Notes: generated from the sequence alone by a model not told the origin. DNA of 64,000 bases from DAIQNV01 sp038748775 (GCA_038748775.1 JBCDIT010000014.1:1-64000); one strand, 5' to 3'; positions 53,272-63,544 are shown, counted from the first letter of the stretch. Translations and numbers: made by a program.

Positions 53272-54546
53272 ATGCCTCTACCTTCACAAAGTTCGCGCGC
53301 TGGCCTTGGTGCCCCGGGCCGAGGATCGGTCTATCGGGGCGGTCGCAGGCGCAAGCGGCGCGGGGCCGGCGTGCCGTACCCGGTGAAGGCCGGAGCGGGG
53401 ATCATCATCCTTGTTCTGGGTGGATGGGGCATCTGGTCGCTGTTGAGCGGCGGCGGCGCCGGCTCGCCGGCGACCGCGAATGCCGCAGAAACCGACATTG
53501 TCGACCCCCTCACCTCGACGCCGGTGGTTATCAACCAGGCGAACGCGTCGCGCAGTCCGACGGCAACGGAGTCGAACACCCCATCGACGCTGCCCGGTTC
53601 GCAACCCCCGGCTGCCGACCAAGGCGGCGGGCTGCTCGGTGGCGCTCTGATGGGAAACGACTCGAACCGCCCGGGCGTGGACGCCAACTCGACCGCTCCG
53701 CAGAGCCGCCCACGGCCCGCGAGCGAGGGCCTGAGCCGGTCGGCGACCCAGCAGAGAGTCAGCGAGTCTCTCCGAGCAACGCTCGACACGGCGCGCGAGC
53801 AGATCGCTTCGAACAACCCGCTCGGTGCGCGCGAAACCCTCAACTCCGCGCTCCGCCGCATCGGGCGCGACGGGCCCGGGGCCCAGACGCTCCGCGCGGA
53901 ATTGATGGCGCTGAACGACGATCTGATCTTCGGGCCTCGCGTTGTTGATGGCGACGGGCTGAGCTCTATGTACGTGATCCAGAGCGGCGACGTGCTGAGT
54001 GTCCTGCCCTCGAGGCTCGGCACCGGTACGCACTGGAAGCTCATCCAACGGATCAACAGGCTGAGCAGCCCTAACCGCATCCGGCCCGGGCAAAGCCTGA
54101 AGATCATCTCGGGTCCATTCCACGCGATCGTCGACAAGAGCGACTACCGCCTTGACGTCTACCACGGCGACGCCGATTCGCCCGGGAATTGGCTCTACGT
54201 CACCAGTTTCCCGGTCGGACTGGGTGAGCACGGCTCCACGCCCTCGGGCCGGTTTGTCGTTCGCGACGACGGCAAGCTTGAGAACCCGGCGTGGGTCAAC
54301 CCCCGGAACCCCTCGGAGCGGTACTCGGGCGATGACCCGAAGAACCCGATCGGGGAACACTGGGTAGGCATCGACGGGCTGGGCGACGACGCGGTCCACA
54401 CCGGGCTGGGCATCCACGGAACAATCGAGCCCGACTCGATCGGTTCGCAGGCGAGCATGGGATGCGTGCGGCTCGGGTCCGTCGACGTCGCGATGATGTA
54501 CGAACTGCTGACCGAGGGTGAGAGCCTCGTGACGATCGTTGAGTGA
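53272..54546 (+). CDS. L,D-transpeptidase with LysM domain
   Basis: The 424-residue product has a short basic N-terminus and one membrane helix (about 40-60, AGAGIIILVLGGWGIWSLL). A Ser/Pro/Thr/Ala-rich linker follows (about 65-150), then a helical region. The LysM domain is at about 232-280 (MYVIQSGDVLSVLPSRLG, INRLSSPNRIRPGQSLKI). The YkuD domain has the catalytic motif His382 (GIHGT) and Cys398 (SMGCVRLG). It should crosslink or anchor to peptidoglycan outside the cytoplasmic membrane. GGAG lies seven bases before ATG 53272. tyrA starts seven bases after its stop. Confidence 0.88.
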   Translation: MPLPSQSSRAGLGAPGRGSVYRGGRRRKRRGAGVPYPVKAGAGIIILVLGGWGIWSLLSGGGAGSPATANAAETDIVDPLTSTPVVINQANASRSPTATESNTPSTLPGSQPPAADQGGGLLGGALMGNDSNRPGVDANSTAPQSRPRPASEGLSRSATQQRVSESLRATLDTAREQIASNNPLGARETLNSALRRIGRDGPGAQTLRAELMALNDDLIFGPRVVDGDGLSSMYVIQSGDVLSVLPSRLGTGTHWKLIQRINRLSSPNRIRPGQSLKIISGPFHAIVDKSDYRLDVYHGDADSPGNWLYVTSFPVGLGEHGSTPSGRFVVRDDGKLENPAWVNPRNPSERYSGDDPKNPIGEHWVGIDGLGDDAVHTGLGIHGTIEPDSIGSQASMGCVRLGSVDVAMMYELLTEGESLVTIVE

Positions 54547-54553
54547 CGTCACG

Positions 54554-55300
54554 ATGTCCGGCTCGATCGGGTTCGATTCGATCTCTGTGATTGGCCAGGG
54601 GCAGTTTGGGCGTCTGCTGGCAGAACATCTGGCCCAGCACGCCGATGTCCGCGTCCACGATGCGTCGCCGGCGACGCACCCCGCCCCAGGGACCACGCCT
54701 GTTTCGCTCAAGGACGCGGCCCGAGCCGACGTGGTCGTTCCGGCTGTGAACGTGCAGCACCTCAGCAAGGTGCTCGACGCTCTCGCTCCCCTGGTCTCCG
54801 ACGACACCCTCATCGCCGACGTGACCTCGGTGAAGGTCGAGCCGGTGTCGCTGATGCTCGATCGGCTTCCGAACGCCAGGGTCCTGGGCACCCATCCGCT
54901 CTTCGGCCCTCAGTCAGTTGCGGAAATGGGGCTCCGAGGACAGCGTCTCGCGCTCTGTCCCGTTCGCATCGACGACGAGACCTATGCCTCGGTGCGGGCG
55001 TTCCTCGGGGGAACGCTCGGGCTCGAGATCATCGAGACCACCCCAGAGGATCACGACCGCCAGATGGCGCTCGTCCAAGCCCTGACGCACCTTGTCGGGC
55101 ACGCCGCCGCGGAGCTCGATCTCGACGACCTCGCGCTTGGCACCCTTGCGTACCGTCGTCTGCGTCAGTTGGCCACCAACATCTCGGGCGACTCCGAGGA
55201 GTTGTTCGACGCCATCCAGGGCAGGAACCCCTACGCGGCGGGCATCCGGGCACGTTTCGTGGAAGCCGTCGAGCGTGTCCGACGCCGGGCGGGGGACTGA
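54554..55300 (+). CDS. tyrA: Prephenate dehydrogenase family protein
   Basis: The 248-residue NAD(P)-dependent oxidoreductase belongs to the TyrA family (prephenate or arogenate dehydrogenase) for tyrosine synthesis. It shows Rossmann VIGQGQFGRLLAEHL, DVTSVKVEPV, the family signature GTHPLFGPQS and the helix-forming EDHDRQMALVQALTH. It is shorter than most TyrA proteins (about 280 residues) and has no ACT domain. ATG 54554 is preferred to TTG 54539, which would overlap the L,D-transpeptidase gene. Confidence 0.85.
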   Translation: MSGSIGFDSISVIGQGQFGRLLAEHLAQHADVRVHDASPATHPAPGTTPVSLKDAARADVVVPAVNVQHLSKVLDALAPLVSDDTLIADVTSVKVEPVSLMLDRLPNARVLGTHPLFGPQSVAEMGLRGQRLALCPVRIDDETYASVRAFLGGTLGLEIIETTPEDHDRQMALVQALTHLVGHAAAELDLDDLALGTLAYRRLRQLATNISGDSEELFDAIQGRNPYAAGIRARFVEAVERVRRRAGD

Positions 55301-55322
55301 TCGGGGTGTCTCGTCGGATTCG

Positions 55323-55715
55323 TCACACTGCGACGTTGGCGATCCACGCACTCGCCGCGGCGAGGTCGGCGGAGAAGTACTTGCCTTCAACCGCGTGGTT
55401 CTTGAAGACCTGAACCGCGAAGTTTTCCGCGTCGCGGTTCGAGGCCGGATCGTGGGAGACGACCGCGATCGCGAGGATCCCGTTTGCGAGCGCGGCCCGG
55501 GCGGCCGCGGTCGCGACCTGCTCGGCATCGTCGAATGTCCAGTTCACCTCGGTCTTGCTGGTGTGAGAATCGACGAGAACACGTCGGTGCCCCGCCTCAG
55601 CGGCCTGCTTGCAGACGTCCGCGTAGTACCGCTGCGCGTTGGAAGGGTTTCCGTCGCCGGTGACCCTGGCGATCAGGAAGGTGTCGTTCTTGTCGTATCG
55701 GATGTCGTAACTCAT
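55323..55715 (-). CDS. STAS/SpoIIAA-like protein of unknown function
   Basis: The 130-residue product looks like a single alpha/beta domain (MSYDIRYDKNDTFLIARVTG opens with strand-turn-strand, then alternating helices and strands). It faintly recalls SpoIIAA-like/STAS modules, but no conserved Ser phosphosite is visible. It is convergent with tyrA, separated by 22 bases, and divergent to gyrB. The longer frame to 57236 is only the antisense of gyrB. Confidence 0.5.
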   Translation of the reverse strand: MSYDIRYDKNDTFLIARVTGDGNPSNAQRYYADVCKQAAEAGHRRVLVDSHTSKTEVNWTFDDAEQVATAAARAALANGILAIAVVSHDPASNRDAENFAVQVFKNHAVEGKYFSADLAAASAWIANVAV

Positions 55716-55946
55716 CGCGTGGCCCGTCGGTCGCAAGCTCCGTGGATCTGCCCAATAGAATCCTCGAATTCGCGGATCTTTGCGCAGGTGTTCCGTCGTC
55801 TTGGACCTGTTTCGAGTCGGTTTCCTACGAACGCGAGCCGCGATTGGGCCAAGATGCCCCCCTAGAATCCCGGCCGGTTCGGAGTCCCCCACAGGGAGGC
55901 TGCCCCGTCCGGGGGACGATCGGTTCGTGTGAGTGAAGGGCGGCAA

Positions 55947-58589
55947 ATGGCGGACAGCAACGGGACCAAACCGAGTGACGCGAACGGCTCCTACGGCGCC
56001 GATCAGATTAAGGTGCTCGAGGGGCTCGAGGCGGTTCGCAAACGCCCGGGCATGTACATCGGCGGCACCGGCGTCAACGCCCTGCACCATCTCGTTTACG
56101 AGGTGGTCGACAACTCCATCGATGAAGCGATGGCGGGGTTCGCGACGACGGTGAGCGTGTCGATCGAGGCCGACGGTTCGTGCCGCGTCGGAGACGACGG
56201 GCGAGGCATCCCGGTCGACCCGGTCACGCACGAAGACCCTTTGCTCAACGGGAAGCCGGCGGTCGAGGTGGTCATGACCAAGCTGCACGCCGGCGGGAAG
56301 TTCCAGCAGGAGGACTCGGCCTACAAGGTCTCGGGCGGCCTTCACGGCGTCGGTGTGAGCTGTGTGAACGCGTTGAGCGAGTACCTCGAGGTCGAGGTCA
56401 ACCGCGGCGGCCAGCTCCACAAGATGAAGTTCGAACGCGGCGGCGTCGCCGAACCGCTCCGCGTGATCGGTGACGCCCCGAGCGGGAGCAAGAGTGGAAC
56501 GGTCGTCGAGTTCAAGCCCGACGCAGAGATCTTCCCGGACACCGAGTTCCGCTTCGAGACGCTCGAAGCGAGGCTCCGCGAACTCGCGTATCTCAACCCG
56601 GGCGTGACGATCCGCCTCACCGACGAGCGGGTCGGCGCCGACGGCAAGCCGAAGACAGCCGTGTTCCGCGCTGAGACGGGCCTGACCGAGTACATCGAAC
56701 ACCTCATGCGGGGCAAGACCTCGGTCTCGAGCGTCGTCTACGTCAAGAAAGAAGAACCCGCCGTCCACATGCTTTGCGAGGTGGCGCTGCAGTACCACGA
56801 CGGGTACAACGAGTCGCTCCTGACGTTCGCGAACAACATCAACAACGTTGACGGTGGCACCCACGGCCACGGATTCAAAGTTGCGCTCACGCGGACGTTG
56901 AACGGCTACGCCCGCAAGGCGGGGATCATCAAGGAGAAAGACCCGACGCCCACCGGCGAGGACCTCCGCGAGGGCCTGGTCGCGATCGTGTCGGTTAAGC
57001 TTCCGGATCCGACGTTCAACAACCAGCCCAAAGAGAAGCTCCTCAACCCCGAGATCGAGAGCTTCGTCTCTCAGGCGGTCGGAGAAGCGCTGGGCGAATG
57101 GCTCGAGACACACCCCGCCGAAGCCAAGAAGCTCTGCCTGAAGGGTATCGTCGCGGCGCAGGCCCGCGAGGCGGCACGCAAGGCCCGCGAGCTGACACGC
57201 CGCAAGACCGCGCTCGACTCGGGCTCGATGCCCCACAAGCTCCGCGACTGCAAGACCAAAGACGTCGATCGAGCCGAGATGTTTATCGTCGAAGGCGATT
57301 CGGCTGGCGGGAGCGCGACGCAGGGGCGTGACGTCGATACCCAGGCGATCCTCCCGCTCCGGGGCAAGCTGCTCAACGTCGAGAAGGCCCGCATCGACAA
57401 GGTCCTCGCGTTCGAAGAAATCCGCACGCTCATCAGCGCCCTCCGGTGCGGGATCGGCGCCGATTTCGATGTCTCAAAGCTTCGCTACGGCCGCGTCATC
57501 ATCATGACCGACGCCGATGTCGACGGGAGTCACATCCGCACGCTCCTGCTCACGTTCTTCTTCAGGCAGATGCCCGAGTTGATCCGCAGGGGACACATCT
57601 ACTGCGCCCAGCCGCCGCTCTATGAAGTCGCGAGGGGCTCGGGCAAACGCCGGTCGAGCGTCTACGTCCTCAACGAGAGAGCGCTCGACGAGCAGCTCAC
57701 CGAACTGGGTCTCGAGCGGGCGACGCTCGAGGTCCGCGATATCGAAGGCTGGACCACCGACGGACGCGTGCCCGACAACGCGGTTGACGGCAAGCCAAAG
57801 ACGATCACGCGCCTCGAAGGCGCGGAACTCAAGAAAGCGATCAAACTACTCGGTCGCCTGGGCGAACTCGTCGAGGTCGCCGAACGCAGAGGCGTGCGGT
57901 TCGTCGACCTCCTGGCGGCACGCAAAGAAGGGGTTCTGCCCACGCACCTCGTGAGCTGCAAGGCCGCGAACGTCCACGCGTGGGACGAAGCCGAGGCGCT
58001 CGCCGCGGTCGAGACAAACGGTTGGAAGCTCGTCGAGACCGAGGTCGAGGGCGACGAAGTGGACGAACGCCCACTCGCGACGCTCCGCGAACTGCACGAG
58101 AACAAAGAGCTCGGGCAGGTCTTCAAGGACCTCGCGGCGCTGGGGCTCGACATCGAAGACTACGACCTCGCCCAGGAAGAAAGTGTCACCGGCGAGCGGC
58201 TCCCGTCCCGGTTCGCCTGGAAGCTCGGGGACACGGACGAGCCCGCCGAGCCCACGGGCGAGGCCGAAGCCGAAACCGATGAACCAGCGAAGAACGCCCC
58301 CAAACGCTCGATCATCGAGGCCGCGAACCTCCCGGCTGTGGTCGAATCGCTCCACCAGATCGGCAGACGCGGCCTGGAGATCAAACGCTTCAAGGGGCTG
58401 GGTGAGATGGACGCGGAACAGCTCTGGGACACGACGATGGACCCGTCGAGGCGGACCCTGATGCGGGTGACCTGGGAGCAGGCGGGCGACGCGGAGGCTC
58501 TGTTCAGCGTCCTCATGGGCGAACAGGTCGAGCCCCGGCGCAAGTTCATCGAAGAGCACGCCCTCGAGGTCAAAAACCTCGACGTCTGA
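55947..58589 (+). CDS. gyrB: DNA gyrase subunit B
   Basis: This is the ATPase subunit of gyrase, which introduces negative supercoils with GyrA (880 residues; E. coli 804). The GHKL ATPase has VYEVVDNSIDEAMAG, DDGRGIPVD and GGLHGVGVSCVNALS. The transducer carries the QTK-type lysine. TOPRIM has EGDSAGGSA at 449-457 and DADVDGSH at 522-529. A large insert (about 555-790) precedes the C-terminal RFKGLGEMDAEQLWDTTMDP. ATG 55947 is preceded by AAGGGCGG. An in-frame GTG 18 bases upstream is possible. A good -10-like TAGAAT lies at 55863-55868 but without a matching -35. gyrA is not in the window. Confidence 0.95.
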   Translation: MADSNGTKPSDANGSYGADQIKVLEGLEAVRKRPGMYIGGTGVNALHHLVYEVVDNSIDEAMAGFATTVSVSIEADGSCRVGDDGRGIPVDPVTHEDPLLNGKPAVEVVMTKLHAGGKFQQEDSAYKVSGGLHGVGVSCVNALSEYLEVEVNRGGQLHKMKFERGGVAEPLRVIGDAPSGSKSGTVVEFKPDAEIFPDTEFRFETLEARLRELAYLNPGVTIRLTDERVGADGKPKTAVFRAETGLTEYIEHLMRGKTSVSSVVYVKKEEPAVHMLCEVALQYHDGYNESLLTFANNINNVDGGTHGHGFKVALTRTLNGYARKAGIIKEKDPTPTGEDLREGLVAIVSVKLPDPTFNNQPKEKLLNPEIESFVSQAVGEALGEWLETHPAEAKKLCLKGIVAAQAREAARKARELTRRKTALDSGSMPHKLRDCKTKDVDRAEMFIVEGDSAGGSATQGRDVDTQAILPLRGKLLNVEKARIDKVLAFEEIRTLISALRCGIGADFDVSKLRYGRVIIMTDADVDGSHIRTLLLTFFFRQMPELIRRGHIYCAQPPLYEVARGSGKRRSSVYVLNERALDEQLTELGLERATLEVRDIEGWTTDGRVPDNAVDGKPKTITRLEGAELKKAIKLLGRLGELVEVAERRGVRFVDLLAARKEGVLPTHLVSCKAANVHAWDEAEALAAVETNGWKLVETEVEGDEVDERPLATLRELHENKELGQVFKDLAALGLDIEDYDLAQEESVTGERLPSRFAWKLGDTDEPAEPTGEAEAETDEPAKNAPKRSIIEAANLPAVVESLHQIGRRGLEIKRFKGLGEMDAEQLWDTTMDPSRRTLMRVTWEQAGDAEALFSVLMGEQVEPRRKFIEEHALEVKNLDV

Positions 58590-58767
58590 GCCCACGTCCT
58601 TCGACGCGACGCTCGCCCGTTCTCGGACTTCGGTCTGTGACGATCGCAACGCCGCGACGCCAGACGGACCTCCCAAATCGACCCCGACACCTATGCGTAG
58701 GGGCAAATCACTCGCTCCTCTTCCCGATACCCCGGCTGACTCTGGGCATCGGACGGGAGCTCGATAC

Positions 58768-59910
58768 ATGGCGCTGAAGCGGGTCGTTCTCAAGAAGGTC
58801 AACGAAGCCGGATCGTCCAGCGAACGCCCGAACACCGTCGGGCTGAGCGAGCGCAACCTGCACAAGGTGCTCGACGCGATGGACTCGCGGGACTCCGTGA
58901 GCAACTCGATCGCGAACCGGGTCTTCTCGCGCTGGCCGTTCCGCGAAGAACGCGTCGAGGTCGCGCTGGTGCATCCTGGCGGAACCGAGGTCCGCGTGAA
59001 GCTCGCCGCGAGGAACCTATCCAAGGGCGGCATCGGGCTGCTTCACAGCGCGTTCGTGTATCCCGACACGCTCTGCGTCGTATCGCTCCCAAGCCTCGAA
59101 GGTGGGACGCTCCAGTTAACGGGGAAGATCACAAGGTGTCTTCACCTCAGGGGCGTCGTTCACGAGTTGGGGGTCAAGTTCGATGAGGAGATCGATCCCC
59201 GTCGGGTCGTCGAGCCCGACGTGATGGACACGCGGCTCGCCCTTGAGAAGGTCGAGCCAGCGACGATCGACGGAACGATCTGCGTCGCCGAGCCGGTCGC
59301 AGGCGATGCGCAAGCGATCCGCCGCGCGATCCGCCGAACCCGCGCTGAGATGACTGAGGCGGTCGACGGCGCCGCTGCGCTCGAGGAAGCCAAGCGAGGC
59401 GCCACCGTCATCATCACTTCCTTCGACTTGCCCGACATGACCGGGGGAGAACTCGCGACCGCGGTCCAACAGGCCGGCGCACGCACGGCGGTCATCGTCA
59501 CCTCAAACGAGACCGGCCGCAGGATCAAGAACGGGCTATCGGGCCACCCCGTCGCGGCGTTCCTACCAAAGCCTCTCGACGAACACGCGATCCACCGGGC
59601 CCTTGCCGAATTCTGCGTCGCTGTTGAAGACGTCGAGGATGCCGGCGACGGAATGGACCCCAAGCGCGTGTTCCAAGAGCAATCGGCCACGACGGCGGTG
59701 CAGATCGAACGCGCCGCCGATCGCGACGACGCGATGCAGGTCTACACCGTCGCCGAACGCCTCGCTGAGACGGCGCCCAAACTGGGCTTCGACGACCTCG
59801 GCACCCTCGCCGGAACCGTTGCCGAGAAGCTCAGCGAGAACCTCGAGATCAGCGCCGCCAACGACGAGATCAAGCAGTTGGCGGAGATGTGCAAGAGCAT
59901 CGCGGCCTAA
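58768..59910 (+). CDS. PilZ - receiver - degenerate HPt protein
   Basis: The 380-residue product has an N-terminal helix, then a PilZ domain (about 55-140) with RWPFR (R55-x3-R59) and NLSKGG (83-88), the RxxxR and D/NxSxxG pattern that binds cyclic di-GMP. A response-regulator receiver follows (about 168-285): phosphoacceptor Asp220, Thr245, Lys268. The acidic pocket is reduced to Glu175. The last about 85 residues resemble an HPt helical bundle (VAERLAETAPKLGFDDLGTL) but lack the phospho-His. ATG 58768 follows GGGAG. It may couple c-di-GMP to a phosphorelay output. Confidence 0.78.
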   Translation: MALKRVVLKKVNEAGSSSERPNTVGLSERNLHKVLDAMDSRDSVSNSIANRVFSRWPFREERVEVALVHPGGTEVRVKLAARNLSKGGIGLLHSAFVYPDTLCVVSLPSLEGGTLQLTGKITRCLHLRGVVHELGVKFDEEIDPRRVVEPDVMDTRLALEKVEPATIDGTICVAEPVAGDAQAIRRAIRRTRAEMTEAVDGAAALEEAKRGATVIITSFDLPDMTGGELATAVQQAGARTAVIVTSNETGRRIKNGLSGHPVAAFLPKPLDEHAIHRALAEFCVAVEDVEDAGDGMDPKRVFQEQSATTAVQIERAADRDDAMQVYTVAERLAETAPKLGFDDLGTLAGTVAEKLSENLEISAANDEIKQLAEMCKSIAA

Positions 59911-59950
59911 GTCGCCGGCCGCGTACATCCCCCCGGGTTACGCTGACGGG

Positions 59951-60802
59951 ATGGACGAAACCCTCGCGAAATCAGTCGCAAGCGCCCTCGGTGAGCGACC
60001 GATTCGCCTTGAACCGCTGACTGGCGGCTGCGTCGGCGAGGTGTACCGCGTCGTTCTCCGTAACGACTCCGTTGTTGCAAAGTTCGACCGATCCGAGCGT
60101 GCCTCGCTCGAGGTCGAAGGCAAGATGTTGCGCTACCTTCAGGCCAATTCACGACTGCCGGTGCCCGAGGTCCGGGTCGCGACGCCCGGCCTGTTGGTCA
60201 TGGATGAGATCATCAACGACGGTTCTCGATCGGACAAGGGCGAACGCGATCTCGGCACGCACGTCGCGGCGTTGCACACCATCGGCGGCGAGAACTATGG
60301 ATTCGAATACTCAACCCTGATCGGGGGCCTGCCACAGCCGAACCCGCCCAGGAGCGACTGGCCCCGGTTCTTCGCCGAGCACCGCGTTCTCGAGTTCGCC
60401 GAACGTGCGGCCCGGGCGAACGCGATCGACCGGCAGGGCGTGGACAGGCTCGAAAGGCTCGCCTTCGCACTCCCCGAATTGCTCGGAGATGGTCCCGGGC
60501 CGCGGCTCATCCACGGCGACATCTGGTCCGGCAACGTGCTCTGGAACCAGGGGCGCCTCGCAGCGTTCATCGACCCGGCGATCTACTACGCCGACCCCGA
60601 AGTCGAACTCGCCTTCATCGACCTGTTCTCGACGTTCGGCCCGACCGCATGGGCCGCGTACCGCGAGGTGCATCCGGAACGGAACGGCTGGCGTGCGCGT
60701 CGTAAGGCGTATCAGATCTACCCGCTGCTCGTACACGCGGTGTTGTTTGGTGGGGCGTACGGAGCGTCTGCGTTGCGAGAGGCCAACGACCTTGGCTTCT
60801 AA
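59951..60802 (+). CDS. Fructosamine-kinase-like protein
   Basis: The 283-residue product is of the APH/FN3K-type kinase superfamily. LTGGCVGEVYRVVL is the nucleotide loop, with VVAKFD carrying the ATP Lys. HGDIWSGNVLW is the catalytic loop (Asp, Asn) and FIDPAIYYADPEVELAFID carries the metal Asp. The EVELAFIDLF end matches FN3K rather than aminoglycoside kinases. It would phosphorylate ketosamine adducts for deglycation. It starts 40 bases after the PilZ-REC gene; the frame upstream of ATG 59951 overlaps that gene and is rejected. Confidence 0.88.
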   Translation: MDETLAKSVASALGERPIRLEPLTGGCVGEVYRVVLRNDSVVAKFDRSERASLEVEGKMLRYLQANSRLPVPEVRVATPGLLVMDEIINDGSRSDKGERDLGTHVAALHTIGGENYGFEYSTLIGGLPQPNPPRSDWPRFFAEHRVLEFAERAARANAIDRQGVDRLERLAFALPELLGDGPGPRLIHGDIWSGNVLWNQGRLAAFIDPAIYYADPEVELAFIDLFSTFGPTAWAAYREVHPERNGWRARRKAYQIYPLLVHAVLFGGAYGASALREANDLGF

Positions 60803-60818
60803 ACGCAGATTGAAGAAG

Positions 60819-60893
60819 GGCGACCGACGGGATTCGAACCCGCGACAACCGGGATCACAACCCGGTGCTCTAACCAACTGAGCTACGGCCGCC
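60819..60893 (-). tRNA. tRNA-His (GTG)
   Basis: This 75-nt cloverleaf on the minus strand has acceptor GCGGCCG with the extra G-1 encoded opposite C73, the identity mark of tRNA-His. The D-arm is GCTCAGTTGGTTAGAGC. The anticodon arm CCGGG-TTGTGAT-CCCGG holds anticodon GTG. The T-arm GCGGG-TTCGAAT-CCCGT follows. CCA is not encoded. The antisense VAQLVRAPGC reading that spans it is not a gene. Confidence 0.97.
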
Positions 60894-60911
60894 ATCAGGG
60901 CCCTGAGCAGG

Positions 60912-60947
60912 TTGACCCGGCAAACTCTCCGGATAGCATTATCCGGA
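60912..60947 (+). promoter_or_regulatory. Candidate pckA promoter with palindrome over the -10 box
   Basis: TTGACC (60912-60917) and TAGCAT (60934-60939) with a 16-base spacer fit a weak sigma-70 promoter. The palindrome TCCGGATA-GCAT-TATCCGGA (60928-60947, 8-bp arms) covers the -10. On the opposite strand the same sequence offers GATAAT, a possible -10 for tRNA-His. pckA starts 200 bases downstream, so the leader would be long. Confidence 0.4.
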
Positions 60948-61145
60948 AATCCCGCTGGAGCCCGTCAGGCCAGGCAGGAGCGTATCTCGGGTCCGATGCA
61001 CCGGTCAACGGCCCCGCCTCAAGGTCTTGGGCTAATACAGTGGGAGATGTTGGGCTGTCGCGGCCTGAGTCGGCGTGCGACGAAGCCCAAGACCCGGGAT
61101 CGGTCCACCAGCGGAGCACCGGTGGGCCCGAGTAGGAGGCGCCTG

Positions 61146-62741
<1,596 letters not shown>

Positions 62742-62779
62742 GGAGACGACCCGACCTGATCACGGTCCACGGTGACCAT

Positions 62780-62854
62780 CCGGGGGTCCGGGGGGCCGGA
62801 GCCGGGGGCTCTGGAGTCCGGGGGATCCGGGGGTGATCCGGGGGAGACCGGGGG
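62780..62854 (+). repeat. G-run array with quadruplex potential after pckA
   Basis: Seven G5-6 runs in 75 bases, at 62782, 62790, 62804, 62820, 62829, 62840 and 62850, separated by 3 to 11 bases. Most are the repeated unit CCGGGGG. Four or more such runs can fold into G-quadruplexes in the mRNA or coding strand. It lies between the pckA stop codon and a GC-rich hairpin, so it may be part of the 3' end control. Confidence 0.6.
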
Positions 62855-62862
62855 AAACTCAC

Positions 62863-62888
62863 GCGGGCGCGGCGAAGGCCGCGCCCGC
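62863..62888 (+). terminator. 11-bp GC hairpin after pckA
   Basis: GCGGGCGCGGC, loop GAAG, GCCGCGCCCGC: a perfect stem without a T-run, directly after the G-run array. Probably the end of the pckA transcript. Confidence 0.6.
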
Positions 62889-62934
62889 TGTGCTTTATGC
62901 TCACGCCTCGGAGTGTCCAGGCTCGGGAAACGGC

Positions 62935-63110
62935 GTGAGCGACGACAACATCGAACGCACGGATCTGGCCGGTGGAGCCACGCGATTCGCCTTACCACGG
63001 CGAGGGAGACCGGCGATGACACCTGGATCGACGTCGACTTTGAAGATGGCCGTATCGGCCTGCGACCTTCCATAGCCCGGGAAGTCGACTCGGTGATCAT
63101 TTCGGGGTGA
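62935..63110 (+). pseudogene. Possible small gene with a one-base frameshift
   Basis: GTG 62935 gives MSDDNIERTDLAGGATRFAL. The next frame continues with TGDDTWIDVDFEDGRIGLRP and ends VIISG at TGA 63108-63110. Adding one G in the GGG run at 63004-63006 would join both into a 58-residue protein. Both halves have protein-like composition, unlike neighbouring shadow frames. It could be a sequencing indel, a decayed gene or chance. No function is suggested. Confidence 0.3.
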
Positions 63111-63150
63111 TCGCGATGACGACAACCACAGGTGATGACCTCAACCCGAT

Positions 63151-63315
63151 TCACGTACCGTCTCGGCCGGCTCGATCGAGCGCGCCATCGCTCGTCATCG
63201 GCATCAGAAGCGACAGAGCGATGAAGACCAATCCGATCACCATGAAGGCGACACCGATTAACAGACCGGCGGTGTTGGTGCGCCTGCGGACCGCACCGAC
63301 GGGGCCGGTGAGCAC
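63151..63315 (-). CDS. Small one-helix membrane protein
   Basis: The 54-residue product has a strong transmembrane segment (AGLLIGVAFMVIGLVFIALS) preceded by RRR, so an inside-positive N-terminus. GTG 63315 has GGAG five bases upstream. The frame stays open for another 44 codons upstream without ATG, GTG or TTG, so the start is uncertain. It overlaps forward reading frames on the other strand; only one of these is likely real. Confidence 0.45.
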   Translation of the reverse strand: MLTGPVGAVRRRTNTAGLLIGVAFMVIGLVFIALSLLMPMTSDGALDRAGRDGT

Positions 63316-63544
63316 AACCGCTCCATCGTCTTCAACGACATCGACGTGGTCGATCGGTGTTGTCGCCGAAAGAGACGGGCTCGACGAAGCCGACGGAATC
63401 GAAATCAGCTTCCGTCGCGAGCGAAACCCTATCGAAGGACCGCTTTTCTACGATCTCCCCACGGACGAACAGATCTGGCTCGCGGCCTTGCTCCGTAACC
63501 GCTTGCAGGTCCCCGCCTTCGCCCTACCCCAAGCTCCCGAATAG
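63308..63544 (+). CDS. Hypothetical small protein
   Basis: A GTG 63308 frame of 78 residues, charged in its second half (RDGLDEADGIEISFRRERNP, DLPTDEQIWLAALLRNRLQV). The frame is open back to 63107. No family is recognised. It overlaps the start of the opposite-strand membrane protein by eight bases. tpiA begins 55 bases after its stop. Confidence 0.3.
   Translation: MSTTAPSSSTTSTWSIGVVAERDGLDEADGIEISFRRERNPIEGPLFYDLPTDEQIWLAALLRNRLQVPAFALPQAPE

Noticed and set aside
55716..55946. Replication origin near gyrB
   Set aside because: No dnaA, no DnaA-box cluster and no AT-rich unwinding element.
55323..57236. 637-residue minus-strand frame over gyrB
   Set aside because: Only its last 130 residues (start 55715) look like a gene; the rest is antisense of gyrB.
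60311..60895. Minus-strand frame beginning MAAVAQLVRAPGC
   Set aside because: Its start lies across tRNA-His; the AQLVRAPGC peptide is a known false translation of tRNA sequence.
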